The notes beneath the pieces are model-generated. The model was given only the letters and a program-made list of their open reading frames with translations. It did not search any database and was not told the DNA's origin. Below are positions 1 through 9,164 of a DNA stretch of 35,091 bases, one piece after another; position 1 is the first letter of the stretch; every line of letters begins with the position of its first letter. The position numbers and the translations under genes were made by a program. Source of the DNA: Fibrobacter sp. (GTDB taxonomy: Bacteria > Fibrobacterota > Chitinivibrionia > Chitinivibrionales > Chitinispirillaceae). The stretch covers positions 1 to 35,091 of the forward strand of contig JAAZBG010000201.1 in the NCBI GenBank assembly GCA_012513915.1. The letters are read 5' to 3'.

Positions 1-1711
1 CTTCCCCCTCAACAACCGGATCAATTCCTTTTTCACAATTGTAAGGTTTGAATGTATATAACCCCTCCCTGATGTACGGACTACCCTCATAGTCAATCGC
101 CAGTTGTTGTCCCGTAAGGATTGCGTAATCAATCACATGAACGGTCTCATTTATATCAAGATTTTTTAAATCCGTACCATACTTTGTTCCACGCATCGAC
201 AGAATATCAATTTCTTCAGTGCGGGTCTCAACAATCGGCATCCATGCTGATGCTACCATTTGTGATTCTTTTACGGTGTTTTCCTCTGTAATGAATTCTG
301 TATCCTGGCCGCTCATACGGTAATCAAAACCAAGTGATGAAAGAATTGATCGAACGTTTTGCTCCTCACCTCTATTAATAATGTACGTAGCGTGAGCATT
401 CACCGGTTGCATCAGTTTTCTGAGCGGCTCGAATGAATTTATCTGGAAAGTCACCTTTTCATCGGATAGGATAAGAACATGCCGATCAGTGATATATAAG
501 CGATAATATTCCCTTAACCATTCTTTTACTGTCTCCAGTACGTTTGATGGCGCTCCCCACCTTGTCAACCAATCAACAACCGCAGCCCCGTCGGTGCCAT
601 GGCTTAGTGAATCACACAATACCGCTTTATCAATTTTCCCTTTGTACACTTTGTCAAAGCTGTTAATTACCCCTACCTGCGTGAAAATACTCAGATCAAT
701 TGTATTACATTCACGGATAATTATAACACTGAAATCAGGCAGAATAATCACTCCCGGAGCCGGACTCTGTATATGAGTCACCGGTGATGATTTACAAAAA
801 ACAAAACTCCTGTTCATTTTCCTTAATGCTATATCAGAAGTAAAAACAAGACTGGAAAGTACATCAAACATTTCGTCCTGAAGATTGGAGGGAAACAATT
901 CTATTGACAGATACACGCACTGATCCAGTATTGTCTCTATGAGCTGCAGCCATACACCGCCATTAAAAGCAAGTGCAAACGTTCTGATACTTTTATATTT
1001 ATCATCCCTATCAAGTGCATTCCATAAGGTAAATGCAGCCTTATTGAATAAATACTCCGTATCATTCTGATGTAATAAACGTTCTTTCATGCAATAACCA
1101 AGTATTACATTTGTAACGTAATCGTCCTTATCGTTCTTTACAGAGGTATTTATCTCAACGACTTTTCTCAACTGCCCGATAGCAGCACGGACAAGTGAAC
1201 CGTTTTTTCTCCGTTTAAGACAGTTCTGGGCTGCAAGTGCGGCGGCTATTGTAATATCATTGACACATTGGTAATTCCATACCGTTACTGCATCCGGAGT
1301 TTCAGAAGCAGGACACATCTTTACAATAACAGTAACCAGATGTGTTATCAACAGTTCACGGAATTCATGAAATCCAAACAAACGTACTTCATTTTCAGTA
1401 TTCGATCCGGCATACACCAGAAATGACAGTATCAACGAATTTTCAAGCCCTGAAAAATCTGTTACACGAAAGCCATACTCACCACACATGTAAACAAGTG
1501 CACATGTTAGCTGATCCGAATCGCTCAGAGAATAAAAACGTCCTTTCAGAACATTTTCATCAATAAACTTCTCAGCCGCATCATCGATCATGCTTGATGA
1601 AAGAATTTTCCTCGAAGAAGCTTCACCCGCACACACAAACTTCTCAAATACCCAGGCTGGCGGAAGCATTTTCAAATAATCAGTAAACCGTACTATTCCG
1701 GATGAACTCAT
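1..1711 (-). CDS. Helicase-associated protein with XPB/Ssl2 N-terminal-like domain (partial, left edge)
   Basis: An open frame of about 570 codons runs without a stop from ATG 1709-1711 to the window edge, so the C-terminus is missing. A TAG lies in frame eight codons upstream, and a weak purine-rich site (GGAACGGG) precedes the ATG. Residues about 1-300 are helical with little to recognise. Residues about 315-480 follow the pattern of the helicase conserved C-terminal/XPB N-terminal family (Pfam Helicase_C_3): a PGVIILPDFSV strand, then a helix pair with S-L-S-H-G-T-D-G and a V-V-D-W-L-T-R-W-G motif. The last visible part (VIDYAILTGQQLAIDYEG) resembles a WYL-like or DNA-binding beta segment. 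In other bacteria such proteins lie next to an XPB-type DNA helicase, so a helicase gene may lie just beyond the left edge. The family is assigned by remembered pattern, not by a search. Confidence 0.6.
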   Translation of the reverse strand, partial: MSSSGIVRFTDYLKMLPPAWVFEKFVCAGEASSRKILSSSMIDDAAEKFIDENVLKGRFYSLSDSDQLTCALVYMCGEYGFRVTDFSGLENSLILSFLVYAGSNTENEVRLFGFHEFRELLITHLVTVIVKMCPASETPDAVTVWNYQCVNDITIAAALAAQNCLKRRKNGSLVRAAIGQLRKVVEINTSVKNDKDDYVTNVILGYCMKERLLHQNDTEYLFNKAAFTLWNALDRDDKYKSIRTFALAFNGGVWLQLIETILDQCVYLSIELFPSNLQDEMFDVLSSLVFTSDIALRKMNRSFVFCKSSPVTHIQSPAPGVIILPDFSVIIIRECNTIDLSIFTQVGVINSFDKVYKGKIDKAVLCDSLSHGTDGAAVVDWLTRWGAPSNVLETVKEWLREYYRLYITDRHVLILSDEKVTFQINSFEPLRKLMQPVNAHATYIINRGEEQNVRSILSSLGFDYRMSGQDTEFITEENTVKESQMVASAWMPIVETRTEEIDILSMRGTKYGTDLKNLDINETVHVIDYAILTGQQLAIDYEGSPYIREGLYTFKPYNCEKGIDPVVEGE

Positions 1712-1770
1712 GTAATAAAACCCGTTCCGCTATAATTTCAGTTAACTCATTGAATCCTCTGATCTGTAGC

Positions 1771-1797
1771 GAAAAAAGGATTAACACTCCTTTTTTC
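1771..1797. other. Perfect 10-bp inverted repeat between divergent genes
   Basis: GAAAAAAGGA at 1771-1780 and TCCTTTTTTC at 1788-1797 pair perfectly around a 7-nt loop. It lies between the start of the leftward helicase-associated gene and the rightward Trm112 gene. No upstream gene is available for it to terminate on either strand, so it may be a leader hairpin or a regulator site. Confidence 0.4.
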
Positions 1798-1951
1798 AGA
1801 TTTCAAAGAATCATAACAAAATACATACGGGCACTATAAGAGAGGCATATACATATTCATTTTCATTTTTTAATTCTGATTAATGAAAACAGTTGCGGCA
1901 TGGCGGTTAAAAGATGTATGTTTTCACAAAATTCATTTAAGGAGCTTATTC

Positions 1952-2212
1952 ATGGTGGATAAAGAACTTCTCGATATTCTGTGTTGTCCTGAAACAAAAC
2001 AGGATCTTACGTTAGCAGATCAGAAGACAATTGATTTAATAAACAAACAGATTCTGGCAGGATCAGTAAAAAACCGCGGTGGCGAGACTGTAAAGGAACC
2101 CATTAATGCCGGCCTTGTACGAAAAGACAGAAAATTTCTCTATCCGATCCGCGAAGACATTCCTATTATGTTAATCGACGAGGCGATTCCTTTCGATTCA
2201 TTCGCTTCCTGA
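1952..2212 (+). CDS. Trm112-family / UPF0434 protein
   Basis: This 86-residue protein starts MVDKELLDILCCPETKQDL and ends with a Y-P-I-R-E-D-I-P-I-M-L-I-D-E-A stretch, the two ends that define the Trm112/UPF0434 (YcaR-like) family. Proteins of the family are small zinc-ribbon-like activators of methyltransferases in eukaryotes and archaea; the bacterial role is less clear. The second Cys of the N-terminal CPxC motif is replaced here (CCPET), so metal binding may be reduced. The start is ATG 1952, preceded by AAGGAG; an in-frame ATG at 1883 has no such site and would add 23 unlike residues. The last 47 nt overlap the 3' end of the convergent gene at 2166-2810. Confidence 0.8.
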   Translation: MVDKELLDILCCPETKQDLTLADQKTIDLINKQILAGSVKNRGGETVKEPINAGLVRKDRKFLYPIREDIPIMLIDEAIPFDSFAS

Positions 2213-2810
2213 TAGTTCTTCTCAGGGAGATAAAAACGAGAGTCAGGACTGCAATAACACCAGCACGGAACGCAGTTCCTGACCAGACGTTTTTTGTTTC
2301 ACTGCTATTCATCCTTCCTGTCAGAGATAAAGCCGGAAGCGTATCACCGCAGGCGTTGATTGTTGTAAATTTGAGATTAAAAGTGTCTTTGTTGTTATTA
2401 GTAAGTTTTTCCCATGGTATAACCCATTCGACGACCAGTTGCCCGCTTGAGACAAATCGTTCATAATCATATTGATAATAGCTGCTTTTCTCGCTTATGC
2501 CACTACGTAAACACCTGATTTTAACAATTTCTTCACGATTCAGTTCATTGGAAACGCTAATTGTCCAGTCGCCGCACGACACAGGATTTTTTGACTTGCA
2601 ATACCCGCTAAGCCCCTCCGGTGTCTTGAATGCATCACAAACAAATTCAATGTTATTTCCAAATGGTTTTGCAAGTGACGGTTTCCACTCAAGTAAAAAA
2701 CCATCGAGCTGAATTCTCCGTCCGTTATCTTTCACTTCGTAAACTACCTGTGCATCGGCACTTTGCAGAACAGAAAGGACCAATAGCGCGACAATTGTTA
2801 ACCGATACAT
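2166..2810 (-). CDS. Secreted, C-terminally anchored protein with DOMON/CBM9-like fold
   Basis: The 214-residue protein has a signal peptide (MYRLTIVALLVLSVLQSADA, cleavage near residue 20), an extracytoplasmic beta-rich body with four Cys at about 58, 70, 78 and 99, and a C-terminal membrane segment at about 181-196 followed by a basic tail (RRTIRKRMNRK). The patterns IQLDGFLLEW near residue 33 and VVEWVIPWEKL near residue 126 resemble DOMON/CBM9-like carbohydrate- or heme-binding domains. This is inference; the ligand is unknown. A GGGTGA site precedes the ATG. The 3' end overlaps the convergent Trm112 gene by 47 nt. It lies 41 nt downstream of the FGE-fold gene on the same strand and could be the third gene of that operon. 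Confidence 0.6.
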   Translation of the reverse strand: MYRLTIVALLVLSVLQSADAQVVYEVKDNGRRIQLDGFLLEWKPSLAKPFGNNIEFVCDAFKTPEGLSGYCKSKNPVSCGDWTISVSNELNREEIVKIRCLRSGISEKSSYYQYDYERFVSSGQLVVEWVIPWEKLTNNNKDTFNLKFTTINACGDTLPALSLTGRMNSSETKNVWSGTAFRAGVIAVLTLVFISLRRTIRKRMNRKESPRRLT

Positions 2811-2851
2811 AGAATCACCCTGTTATAGTATTACAAAATGGAAGTATTTTT

Positions 2852-3610
2852 TCAACGTTCTACGCATCTGAAACCCAGACTTACATCAGCGAAATCAGGT
2901 ACCGACCAGTTTCTATTTCGCACCCGCAACTGCGAACCTATTGAATACCAGCCTCCACCCCGTATTACTCTGTAAAGTCCAACATCAGGCCCTGACGGAT
3001 CCGTGGTTTCAGACCAGGCATAGTAATCACGAGCATAATAATCATTTGTCCACTCCCATACATTTCCGGTCATATCACATAGATTAAATGCATTTGCGGC
3101 TCTGGAACATACGTTGTCAGGTCTGCTGTTTGATGGCTGTACGCATCGGGAATCATCCGGGGAATCATTTCCCCAGGCAAATTCATCATTATTCCCCGAT
3201 GATGCAGCATATTCCCACTGTGCTTCGGATGGCAATGTTTTCCCGTACGATTTGCAATATGCCCGGGCCTGGTGCCAGGTTACACATACAACCGGAAGAT
3301 CAGGACCACGTCGATCCATGGGTACGATCACATTTTCAAACGCACCACTTTTCCAGACCTTACACAAACCATCGGTATAATGAGCAGGGGTACATCGTCC
3401 GCTTTGCACGCATGCTTCATAGGCTGCTTCCGTAACCTCTGTTTTATCTACCTTGAACGATGATAGTGTAACCACATGCTCCGGACGCTCATCATCGGCA
3501 CCGTTTGCGCTCCCCATCGTAAAAGATCCTCCAGTTATGGGTATTGACTGAGAACAAATTGTTACAGCAGCAGCAAACAGTAACAAAAATTTTTTTTCTA
3601 AAAGGATCAT
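2852..3610 (-). CDS. Secreted SUMF1/FGE-sulfatase-fold protein lacking the FGE cysteine pair
   Basis: The 252-residue protein has a signal peptide (residues 1-20) and then a complete SUMF1/FGE-sulfatase domain: I-T-G-G-S-F-T-M-G-S at 25-34, V-D-K-T-E-V-T at 54-60, LPSEAQWEYAA at 126-136, TGNVWEW at 181-187, RVIRGGGW at 214-221 and LGFRCV near the end. In oxygen-dependent formylglycine-generating enzymes two Cys follow the RGGSW motif. Here that stretch reads W-Y-S-I-G-S-Q-L-R-V-R, without Cys, so sulfatase-activating activity is unlikely; many members with this fold are binding or structural proteins. Several other Cys (68, 73, 83, 109, 119, 156, 168, 178, 249) could form disulfides outside the cytoplasm. 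Its ATG overlaps the stop of the PEGA gene (ATGA), which suggests translational coupling. Confidence 0.85.
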   Translation of the reverse strand: MILLEKKFLLLFAAAVTICSQSIPITGGSFTMGSANGADDERPEHVVTLSSFKVDKTEVTEAAYEACVQSGRCTPAHYTDGLCKVWKSGAFENVIVPMDRRGPDLPVVCVTWHQARAYCKSYGKTLPSEAQWEYAASSGNNDEFAWGNDSPDDSRCVQPSNSRPDNVCSRAANAFNLCDMTGNVWEWTNDYYARDYYAWSETTDPSGPDVGLYRVIRGGGWYSIGSQLRVRNRNWSVPDFADVSLGFRCVER

Positions 3611-4539
3611 TTATTTCCTGAAAAGTCAATTATGGTAATTATACCTGCAAACACGACAAACGCAATCCCTAAAATCAATGATGTTGTTCTGGTTTTATCC
3701 CTTTTTTGTTTTGCATCGGCACGCTTTTCTGCATTAATAACAGCAGTGTCCTGTACCATTTTACACAGTAGAGTATCTGTTTTGCCACTTGTTATGGTAA
3801 TTTTTTTCTCGTACGGCAGGAAAGTCTCTTTGGTCAGTTTAAGTTCATAGTCACCAGGTTTTAATGTTGAAATTGTGACCGGAGCAACACCTTTATTATC
3901 TCCACTGAATATCACCGCAGCACCAGCAGGATCACTCACAACAACCAGATTCCCGGGCTGCTGAAGTGTAATTGTCAACTCCTTCACACTTTGTGAATCA
4001 ATAACTGCGGTAACCTTTTTCTGATAATAGCCCTTCTTTTTGAGAATAAACGTGTGCTCTCCTGCTCTCAAACCGGTAAGTACCAACGGGCTGAGACCTT
4101 TCAGGGAATCATTCATCAAAACTACAGCACTATCCGGATCGGTTTTAATGGTAACAGAAAAAGTAACCGCAGAATCGGTACTTTGTACGGGAACCTTTGT
4201 TGTATCCATCTGTTTTTTTGCTGTAGTAACCGTATCATTCTTAACACTTGAGGAATCTTTTGCGGTTGCAGTTTTAAGCGTATCTTTTGAAACCGGTTTA
4301 GCAGTATCTTTGGCTACGGTTGATGCTCCTTTAGTCGCCGTAGTTTTACTTACGGATGTATCTGCAACTGTATTGTTTACACTTTTTTCAGGAGTTACCT
4401 TTGAAGGTGATTTTACTTCTGAAGAGTCTTTTAATGCAACCATTTTGGTACTTTTATCAGTTGCTGAGTCAGCATTTTGTGCCATTGACGCAGATGTGAT
4501 AAGAAACACACCCATGGCCACCCAAAAAAAACGATTCAT
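3607..4539 (-). CDS. PEGA-domain envelope protein with Ser/Thr/Lys-rich linker
   Basis: The 310-residue protein has an N-terminal signal or anchor segment (residues 4-20), a low-complexity linker rich in Ser, Thr, Lys, Val and Asp (about 22-124), and two PEGA repeats at about 128-194 and 197-262. Each repeat has the DPDSA or DPAGA signature and a GEHTFILKKKGY or GDYELKLTKE strand. A charged stretch and a second membrane segment near 288-305 follow. PEGA domains are surface-layer or envelope binding modules. The linker could span periplasm or peptidoglycan. ATG 4539 is chosen because GGGAGA lies 7 nt upstream; a GTG at 4557 would sit upstream of that site. It is followed with a 4-nt overlap by the FGE-fold gene, so the two products probably act together at the envelope. 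Confidence 0.8.
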   Translation of the reverse strand: MNRFFWVAMGVFLITSASMAQNADSATDKSTKMVALKDSSEVKSPSKVTPEKSVNNTVADTSVSKTTATKGASTVAKDTAKPVSKDTLKTATAKDSSSVKNDTVTTAKKQMDTTKVPVQSTDSAVTFSVTIKTDPDSAVVLMNDSLKGLSPLVLTGLRAGEHTFILKKKGYYQKKVTAVIDSQSVKELTITLQQPGNLVVVSDPAGAAVIFSGDNKGVAPVTISTLKPGDYELKLTKETFLPYEKKITITSGKTDTLLCKMVQDTAVINAEKRADAKQKRDKTRTTSLILGIAFVVFAGIITIIDFSGNK

Positions 4540-4734
4540 AGTACATTCTCCCGTCACAAGTTAATAACATTTTCACCAGCCAGAAAGTATATTTGTAATC
4601 TTAAAATTGATGAAAGTCTGTGCCCATTTCTCTGCCGGTGTTTTGAGAAATGCAGATTTTACCATCAGGACGTATGCATTATCTAAATATACAACATTGT
4701 CTTGGTACCACAGTAGTAAAAGGAGAATCAAAAT

Positions 4735-5160
4735 ATGGCTATCCAGAAAACATTTGGTATTATAAAACCTGATGCAGTCAGGAAAAAAGTTGCCGGTAAT
4801 ATTATCAGTAAAATCGAAGATAGCGGCCTGTCGGTTGTCGCCATTAAAAAACTTCATCTTACCAAAGCACAGGCACAAGCTTTTTATGCTGTTCATAAAG
4901 AGAAGGGTTTTTATAACGAACTTGTAGATTTCATGATCAGCGGCCCGGTATTTGTTATGGTACTGGAAGGTAATGAAGCGATTACTGCATGGAGGACCTT
5001 AATGGGAGCAACGAATCCATCAAATGCTGCTGATGGTACATTAAGAAAGCTATTCGCATCCAGTGTCCAGGAGAATGCGGTTCACGGATCTGATGCGCCG
5101 GAAACTGCGGCTCAGGAGATTAAGTTCTTTTTTGCTGATACAGACATTATCAGCGCTTGA
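4735..5160 (+). CDS. ndk: Nucleoside diphosphate kinase
   Basis: This is a full-length 141-residue NDK, which moves the gamma phosphate between nucleoside triphosphates through a phosphohistidine. Visible signatures are the N-terminal [10 protein letters not shown], the G-A-T-N-P nucleotide-binding segment at 91-95, and the active-site motif E-N-A-V-H-G-S-D with catalytic His117. AAGGAG lies upstream of the ATG. lptD follows after 80 nt on the same strand, but no functional link is evident. The antisense reading across its start is a shadow. Confidence 0.97.
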   Translation: MAIQKTFGIIKPDAVRKKVAGNIISKIEDSGLSVVAIKKLHLTKAQAQAFYAVHKEKGFYNELVDFMISGPVFVMVLEGNEAITAWRTLMGATNPSNAADGTLRKLFASSVQENAVHGSDAPETAAQEIKFFFADTDIISA

Positions 5161-5240
5161 TTTACAAAACAGAAAACCAGGACTGCAACAGGACTGCGTA
5201 TTGCAGCACTGTCGCAGTCTTTCATCATTAAGGCTTATGC

Positions 5241-7796
5241 GTGAGAAAAGCAGTCATTCATTCATCCGGTGCACATTATCTGCTATTGATACTTATTCTG
5301 TCATTGTCTGTGTGTCCGGTATTTTCACAGACACAAGTAAATGCACCAAAAGACACCCTGATAGTGAAACCTGTCGATTCAATATCAACTCCCGATACCG
5401 TACAAAAAAAGAAATCAAGCCAGGAAATTACCGACACAGTTTATTATGAAGCAGATCAGATTGATTACGATTCTGACAATAAGATTCTTACGCTGATCGG
5501 TAAATCCACAATGAGATATCAAAAGATCACGCTTAATGCTGACACCATCGTTTATGATATCAACAACAGCCTCTTTACAGCCGGCGGGAATCCTATGCTT
5601 ATTGACAATACAGATACCACTGTCGGAGAACAAATGGTGTACAATATCAAAACCCGCCGGGGCCGGGTCCAATACGCCACAACGCATCTCAGTGATGGCT
5701 ACTTTCATGGGGCAAGAATAGTTAAAACGCCAAAAGATGAGGTGTATGTTGAGGCTGGTGATTATACAACATGTGAAAGGGCGGAAAACCCTCACTATTT
5801 CTTTTATGGAAAAAATATTAAAATTATACCAAAGGATAAAATTGTAAGCAGGCCGGTTGTTCTAAACATCGGCAATACACCGGTTGCGGCACTACCCTAC
5901 TTCGTTTTCCCGATTGAGAAAAACCGTAAAAGCGGTATTCTTACACCATCATGGGGAGGGCATCCGACGGGTGGCGGATACATAGAAAATATCGGTTACT
6001 ATTATGTTCCTAATGACTATGTTGATTTTCTCGCGCGCGGCAAAGTTACTGAGTTCAGGGAGTTTGTTCTTGAAGGAGCAAGTAAATATGCATGGAAATA
6101 TCATTTAAATGGCAGTATCAATGCACGATCGGTAGTATCAACTGCGTTTGCAAATGAATCGATACAATGGGCTCTTGACTACGCACATAATCAGCAGCTG
6201 ACACCAAGCGGCCTTACAACATTAACTGGACGCGGGAATCTCATATCAAATAAAAAATTATACCAGGAATCATCAGAAGACGCTGATGAACTTACAAACC
6301 AGAATCTTACAGCAAACTTCGCCTTTGCTCACCGATTTGAAAAAATTAATGCGAGTCTGAATGTAGCATGGGACAGAACCCACAACCTTACCACCGATAG
6401 TATCAGCGAAAATCTCCCATCCATAAAGTTCAACCTCCCATCACGCCCGATATTTCCTCAAAAAGAGGGCGAAAGCAGTGATAGCGCGAAATGGTATAAT
6501 AAAATCACTATCGGTTACAATGCCTCCGGTAATGTACGACATATAAAAGTAAAAAGCGACAACTTGCTTGACACATTTAATTCAGGGTTGCATAACGCGA
6601 TTTCGTTAAATGCACCGCTGTCACTTTTCAAGCATATACGTATAACCCCCAGTATCAATGCCCGACTCTCTACATTTGACAGTTATACTGATACCACACT
6701 GCTTGGAATCCGGTATGATACATTACTTGTATATGACACACTCAAGTCAACATCAAGAGATAACCGACACACTGATTACACAGAGGTAAAACGCGACACA
6801 TTGACAAAAGACAACCGTGGTGATCCGGATTCGATTATTATCACAAAGTCAAAAATTATTAAAAACGAGCTTCGGCGGAGTAACGATTCCATAATTCACA
6901 ACGCATGGTGGGACGCCGGTATTTCTGCATCAACAAATTTATATGGTCTATTCCCGATCCGGATATTCAACTTTGCCGGTTTACGTCATACATTTTCTCC
7001 ATCAGTAAGTTACACTTTCACTCCTGAGTATAATCAGGATAAGTATTTTGCTAATATTGGAATTCCATATGCAACAGCAACAAAGCAGCGACAGGTGATG
7101 ACTTTTTCTCTTTCAAATCAGTTTGACGGCAAGATTTTGAAGTCGGTCAAGGAGGAGGAAAAACCATCAGAGGTGAAATTTTCCATCCTGAGCGGAAGCG
7201 TTTCCGCAAGCTATGATTTTGAGGCGGAAAAAGAAAAATGGAGTGACCTTTCAGTAAATGCATCAACCGGCATTAAAATGATCCGCCTCAGCTATTCATC
7301 ATCATTCTGGCTGTATGATCAGAACTCTTCACTTTCTGCGCCGATCCTTAAAACGATGAGCCTTTCATTGTCAACAGGATCACTTGGTGCACGGGGTAAA
7401 TTATGGGGTGGCAATCTGCTCGAACTTGACTCATTGACAAAATTCGATAAGAACCGTCACGAAAAAGGTGGTGCCCAAAACTGGGAATTCAGCTTTACAC
7501 CATCGTATTCCTATTCGATGAGCAGGGCAACTCAAACATCGATATTTATCCCGACAAAGAATTATGGCCTCAATGCATCAGCAAGCATCAATTTCACTCC
7601 AAACTGGTCATTAACCTGGAACAGTGAATACAACTTTAAAGAAAACCAGTGGATAAGAAACAGCATTAATATTCACTGCGACCTCGAATGCTGGGATATG
7701 CGTTTCCAATGGCGGCCTGAACGGCTCAATCCCGGGTATTATTTTGTTGTTAATATAAAGAAGATACCGGAGATCAAGTGGGAACAGCGGCAGTAG
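5241..7796 (+). CDS. lptD: LPS-assembly outer-membrane protein LptD
   Basis: The 851-residue protein has a signal peptide (cleavage near residue 30, after V-F-S-Q), an OstA/LptA-like beta-jellyroll domain (about 60-180: VYYEADQIDYDSDNKILTL, then LNADTIVYD), the LptD signature A-A-L-P-Y-F-V-F-P-I-E-K-N-R-K-S-G-I-L-T-P-S-W-G at about 210-235 and a long beta-barrel region. LptD inserts LPS into the outer leaflet. One Cys (T-T-C-E-R) lies at the end of the N-terminal domain and a pair (H-C-D-L-E-C-W) near the C-terminus, an arrangement that could form the inter-domain disulfide known in Escherichia coli. The start is GTG 5241 with AAGG about 10 nt upstream; an ATG at 5237 is out of frame. Its presence is strong evidence that the organism makes LPS. 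Confidence 0.93.
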   Translation: MRKAVIHSSGAHYLLLILILSLSVCPVFSQTQVNAPKDTLIVKPVDSISTPDTVQKKKSSQEITDTVYYEADQIDYDSDNKILTLIGKSTMRYQKITLNADTIVYDINNSLFTAGGNPMLIDNTDTTVGEQMVYNIKTRRGRVQYATTHLSDGYFHGARIVKTPKDEVYVEAGDYTTCERAENPHYFFYGKNIKIIPKDKIVSRPVVLNIGNTPVAALPYFVFPIEKNRKSGILTPSWGGHPTGGGYIENIGYYYVPNDYVDFLARGKVTEFREFVLEGASKYAWKYHLNGSINARSVVSTAFANESIQWALDYAHNQQLTPSGLTTLTGRGNLISNKKLYQESSEDADELTNQNLTANFAFAHRFEKINASLNVAWDRTHNLTTDSISENLPSIKFNLPSRPIFPQKEGESSDSAKWYNKITIGYNASGNVRHIKVKSDNLLDTFNSGLHNAISLNAPLSLFKHIRITPSINARLSTFDSYTDTTLLGIRYDTLLVYDTLKSTSRDNRHTDYTEVKRDTLTKDNRGDPDSIIITKSKIIKNELRRSNDSIIHNAWWDAGISASTNLYGLFPIRIFNFAGLRHTFSPSVSYTFTPEYNQDKYFANIGIPYATATKQRQVMTFSLSNQFDGKILKSVKEEEKPSEVKFSILSGSVSASYDFEAEKEKWSDLSVNASTGIKMIRLSYSSSFWLYDQNSSLSAPILKTMSLSLSTGSLGARGKLWGGNLLELDSLTKFDKNRHEKGGAQNWEFSFTPSYSYSMSRATQTSIFIPTKNYGLNASASINFTPNWSLTWNSEYNFKENQWIRNSINIHCDLECWDMRFQWRPERLNPGYYFVVNIKKIPEIKWEQRQ

Positions 7797-7799
7797 GTT

Positions 7800-7846
7800 G
7801 GGGGGGGAAGCCAGTAGCCAGTAGCCAGTAGCAAACTGCAAACTGC
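7800..7846. repeat. G8 run followed by two abutting 7-bp tandem repeats
   Basis: After the lptD stop there is a run of eight G (7800-7807), then AGCCAGT repeated 3.4 times (7809-7832), then AAACTGC twice (7833-7846). The block lies in the 50-60 nt between the convergent lptD and PP-loop genes. No terminator-like stem is evident, so this may be slippage-made filler. Confidence 0.8.
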
Positions 7847-7857
7847 TGGTCCTATCC

Positions 7858-8847
7858 TTAAATTCTTAGCGTTTCGCAGGTTTCGTCGCTGGCTGGTTTT
7901 ACTTTTACTGTTTTGATAATTGTTTCATTGACAACAAGCTCGACATTAGCAAAATCTGCATTTTTCTCTTTTGAATAGCGTGCGAGCAGTGATGCGCATT
8001 GTGAAAGGTCGGATTCTGTGTATTCGCCACGAATCAACCCTATCGGCCCCGGCGTATCTGCCATTTCAAGATAATTGTTATCAGGTTCAAGAAGCTTTAT
8101 TAGTATCTGGTTCTCGCTGTTATTTCGAGCGACGACACATTTGCATTTATCTGAAATTCTGAAATGACGACCATAGGCAATGAGTTTCAGTTCGTTTATT
8201 CCAAAATCAGGTGAATATTTTGCCAGTTCGTGAAAACGATTTGATGGATCAATTATTGTAAGGACACATCCGCCAGCCGGTGCTACGTGAACCAGATTAT
8301 GCTTTTTTGAATACTCAAGTTGAAAAGCTCTGCTGCGCCCCTTCAGATCAAAAAGATTTTCTCTGTCAACAATGCCTTTTTCCTCTGCTATTGTCGGTGG
8401 AAAATGTTTCGCGGAAAGTGGACGTAAAAGAATCCCTTTAACATCAGCCCTTTTCTCAATCGAGTTCATCATAGTAATTCTCTGCGACATCGGTCGCTGA
8501 CCCGCAACCTCCCCTGTTGCGATAAATGATGCGCCACAATTCTGCATTATAGTTTTCGCATGTATCAGACGCCGTATCCTGCAGTCAACACAGGGATTTG
8601 CATTCTTTCCAAATCCAAAATACGGATTTTTCATCATTGATGCAAACTCCACCCCCTCTTCAATTATCTCAAGTTCAAGTCCAAGCGACTCTGCTGCCTT
8701 ACAAACACTCTTATGTGTAAATCCTATACCTGAATAGAACGGCAGAACATAATGTACCAGCTTAATTCTGAGCCCCATTGATTTTAAATGATGCGCAACG
8801 ATTGTACTATCAAGCCCTCCACTAAACATCACAATACCATCAAACAT
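7858..8847 (-). CDS. ThiI/MnmA-like PP-loop tRNA-thiolation protein
   Basis: The 329-residue protein opens with a PP-loop ATP-pyrophosphatase motif (S-G-G-L-D-S at 9-14), followed by C-V-D-C at 86-89 and P-A-G-G-C with Cys194. These are the features of sulfur-transferring tRNA-modifying enzymes of the ThiI/MnmA superfamily, which adenylate a uridine and replace its oxygen with sulfur. The C-terminal third (about 225-300: L-I-A-Y-G-R-H-F-R then R-G-E-Y) resembles the NFACT-type RNA-binding domain found at the end of this subfamily. The exact tRNA position cannot be told from sequence. ATG 8847 is chosen because AAGGGG lies about 5 nt upstream; a GTG at 8853 would overlap that site. Confidence 0.8.
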   Translation of the reverse strand: MFDGIVMFSGGLDSTIVAHHLKSMGLRIKLVHYVLPFYSGIGFTHKSVCKAAESLGLELEIIEEGVEFASMMKNPYFGFGKNANPCVDCRIRRLIHAKTIMQNCGASFIATGEVAGQRPMSQRITMMNSIEKRADVKGILLRPLSAKHFPPTIAEEKGIVDRENLFDLKGRSRAFQLEYSKKHNLVHVAPAGGCVLTIIDPSNRFHELAKYSPDFGINELKLIAYGRHFRISDKCKCVVARNNSENQILIKLLEPDNNYLEMADTPGPIGLIRGEYTESDLSQCASLLARYSKEKNADFANVELVVNETIIKTVKVKPASDETCETLRI

Positions 8848-9164
8848 TATCACCCCTTAGTTATATTGAGTTCCTAAAATACAATTAATTCAGATGATAT
8901 GTTAATCATTTTTGTGGACATAATAATCTGATTACTGCGGAGTTATTCAAATATACAATCAGTATACCACGACACTTCTTTTTTATGACTGCTGCCACAG
9001 AACCGATGAGCGAAAAAAAATTATATACTAAATCGGGTAATAGTATGTATGTACAATCATCTGATCCAGGGTGATCGAAATCCCCAAAATACCGGTAGGA
9101 TGAATAATTGTTACATTATATTTTATAGAGAAATAACAGAACCAGATTATAACAGGATACTCAT
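8848..9164. other. Divergent intergenic region
   Basis: This is the 317-nt, AT-rich space between the PP-loop gene (-) and the acyltransferase gene (+). It must hold promoters for both. I see no RNA gene, repeat or convincing operator, and no promoter that I would place with confidence. Confidence 0.6.

Noticed and set aside
1883..1951. Upstream ATG for the Trm112 gene
   Set aside because: The ATG at 1952 has an AAGGAG site and begins exactly where family similarity begins.
4573..4896. 107-residue minus-strand open frame across the ndk start
   Set aside because: It is antisense to a certain gene, has no ribosome site and no family pattern.
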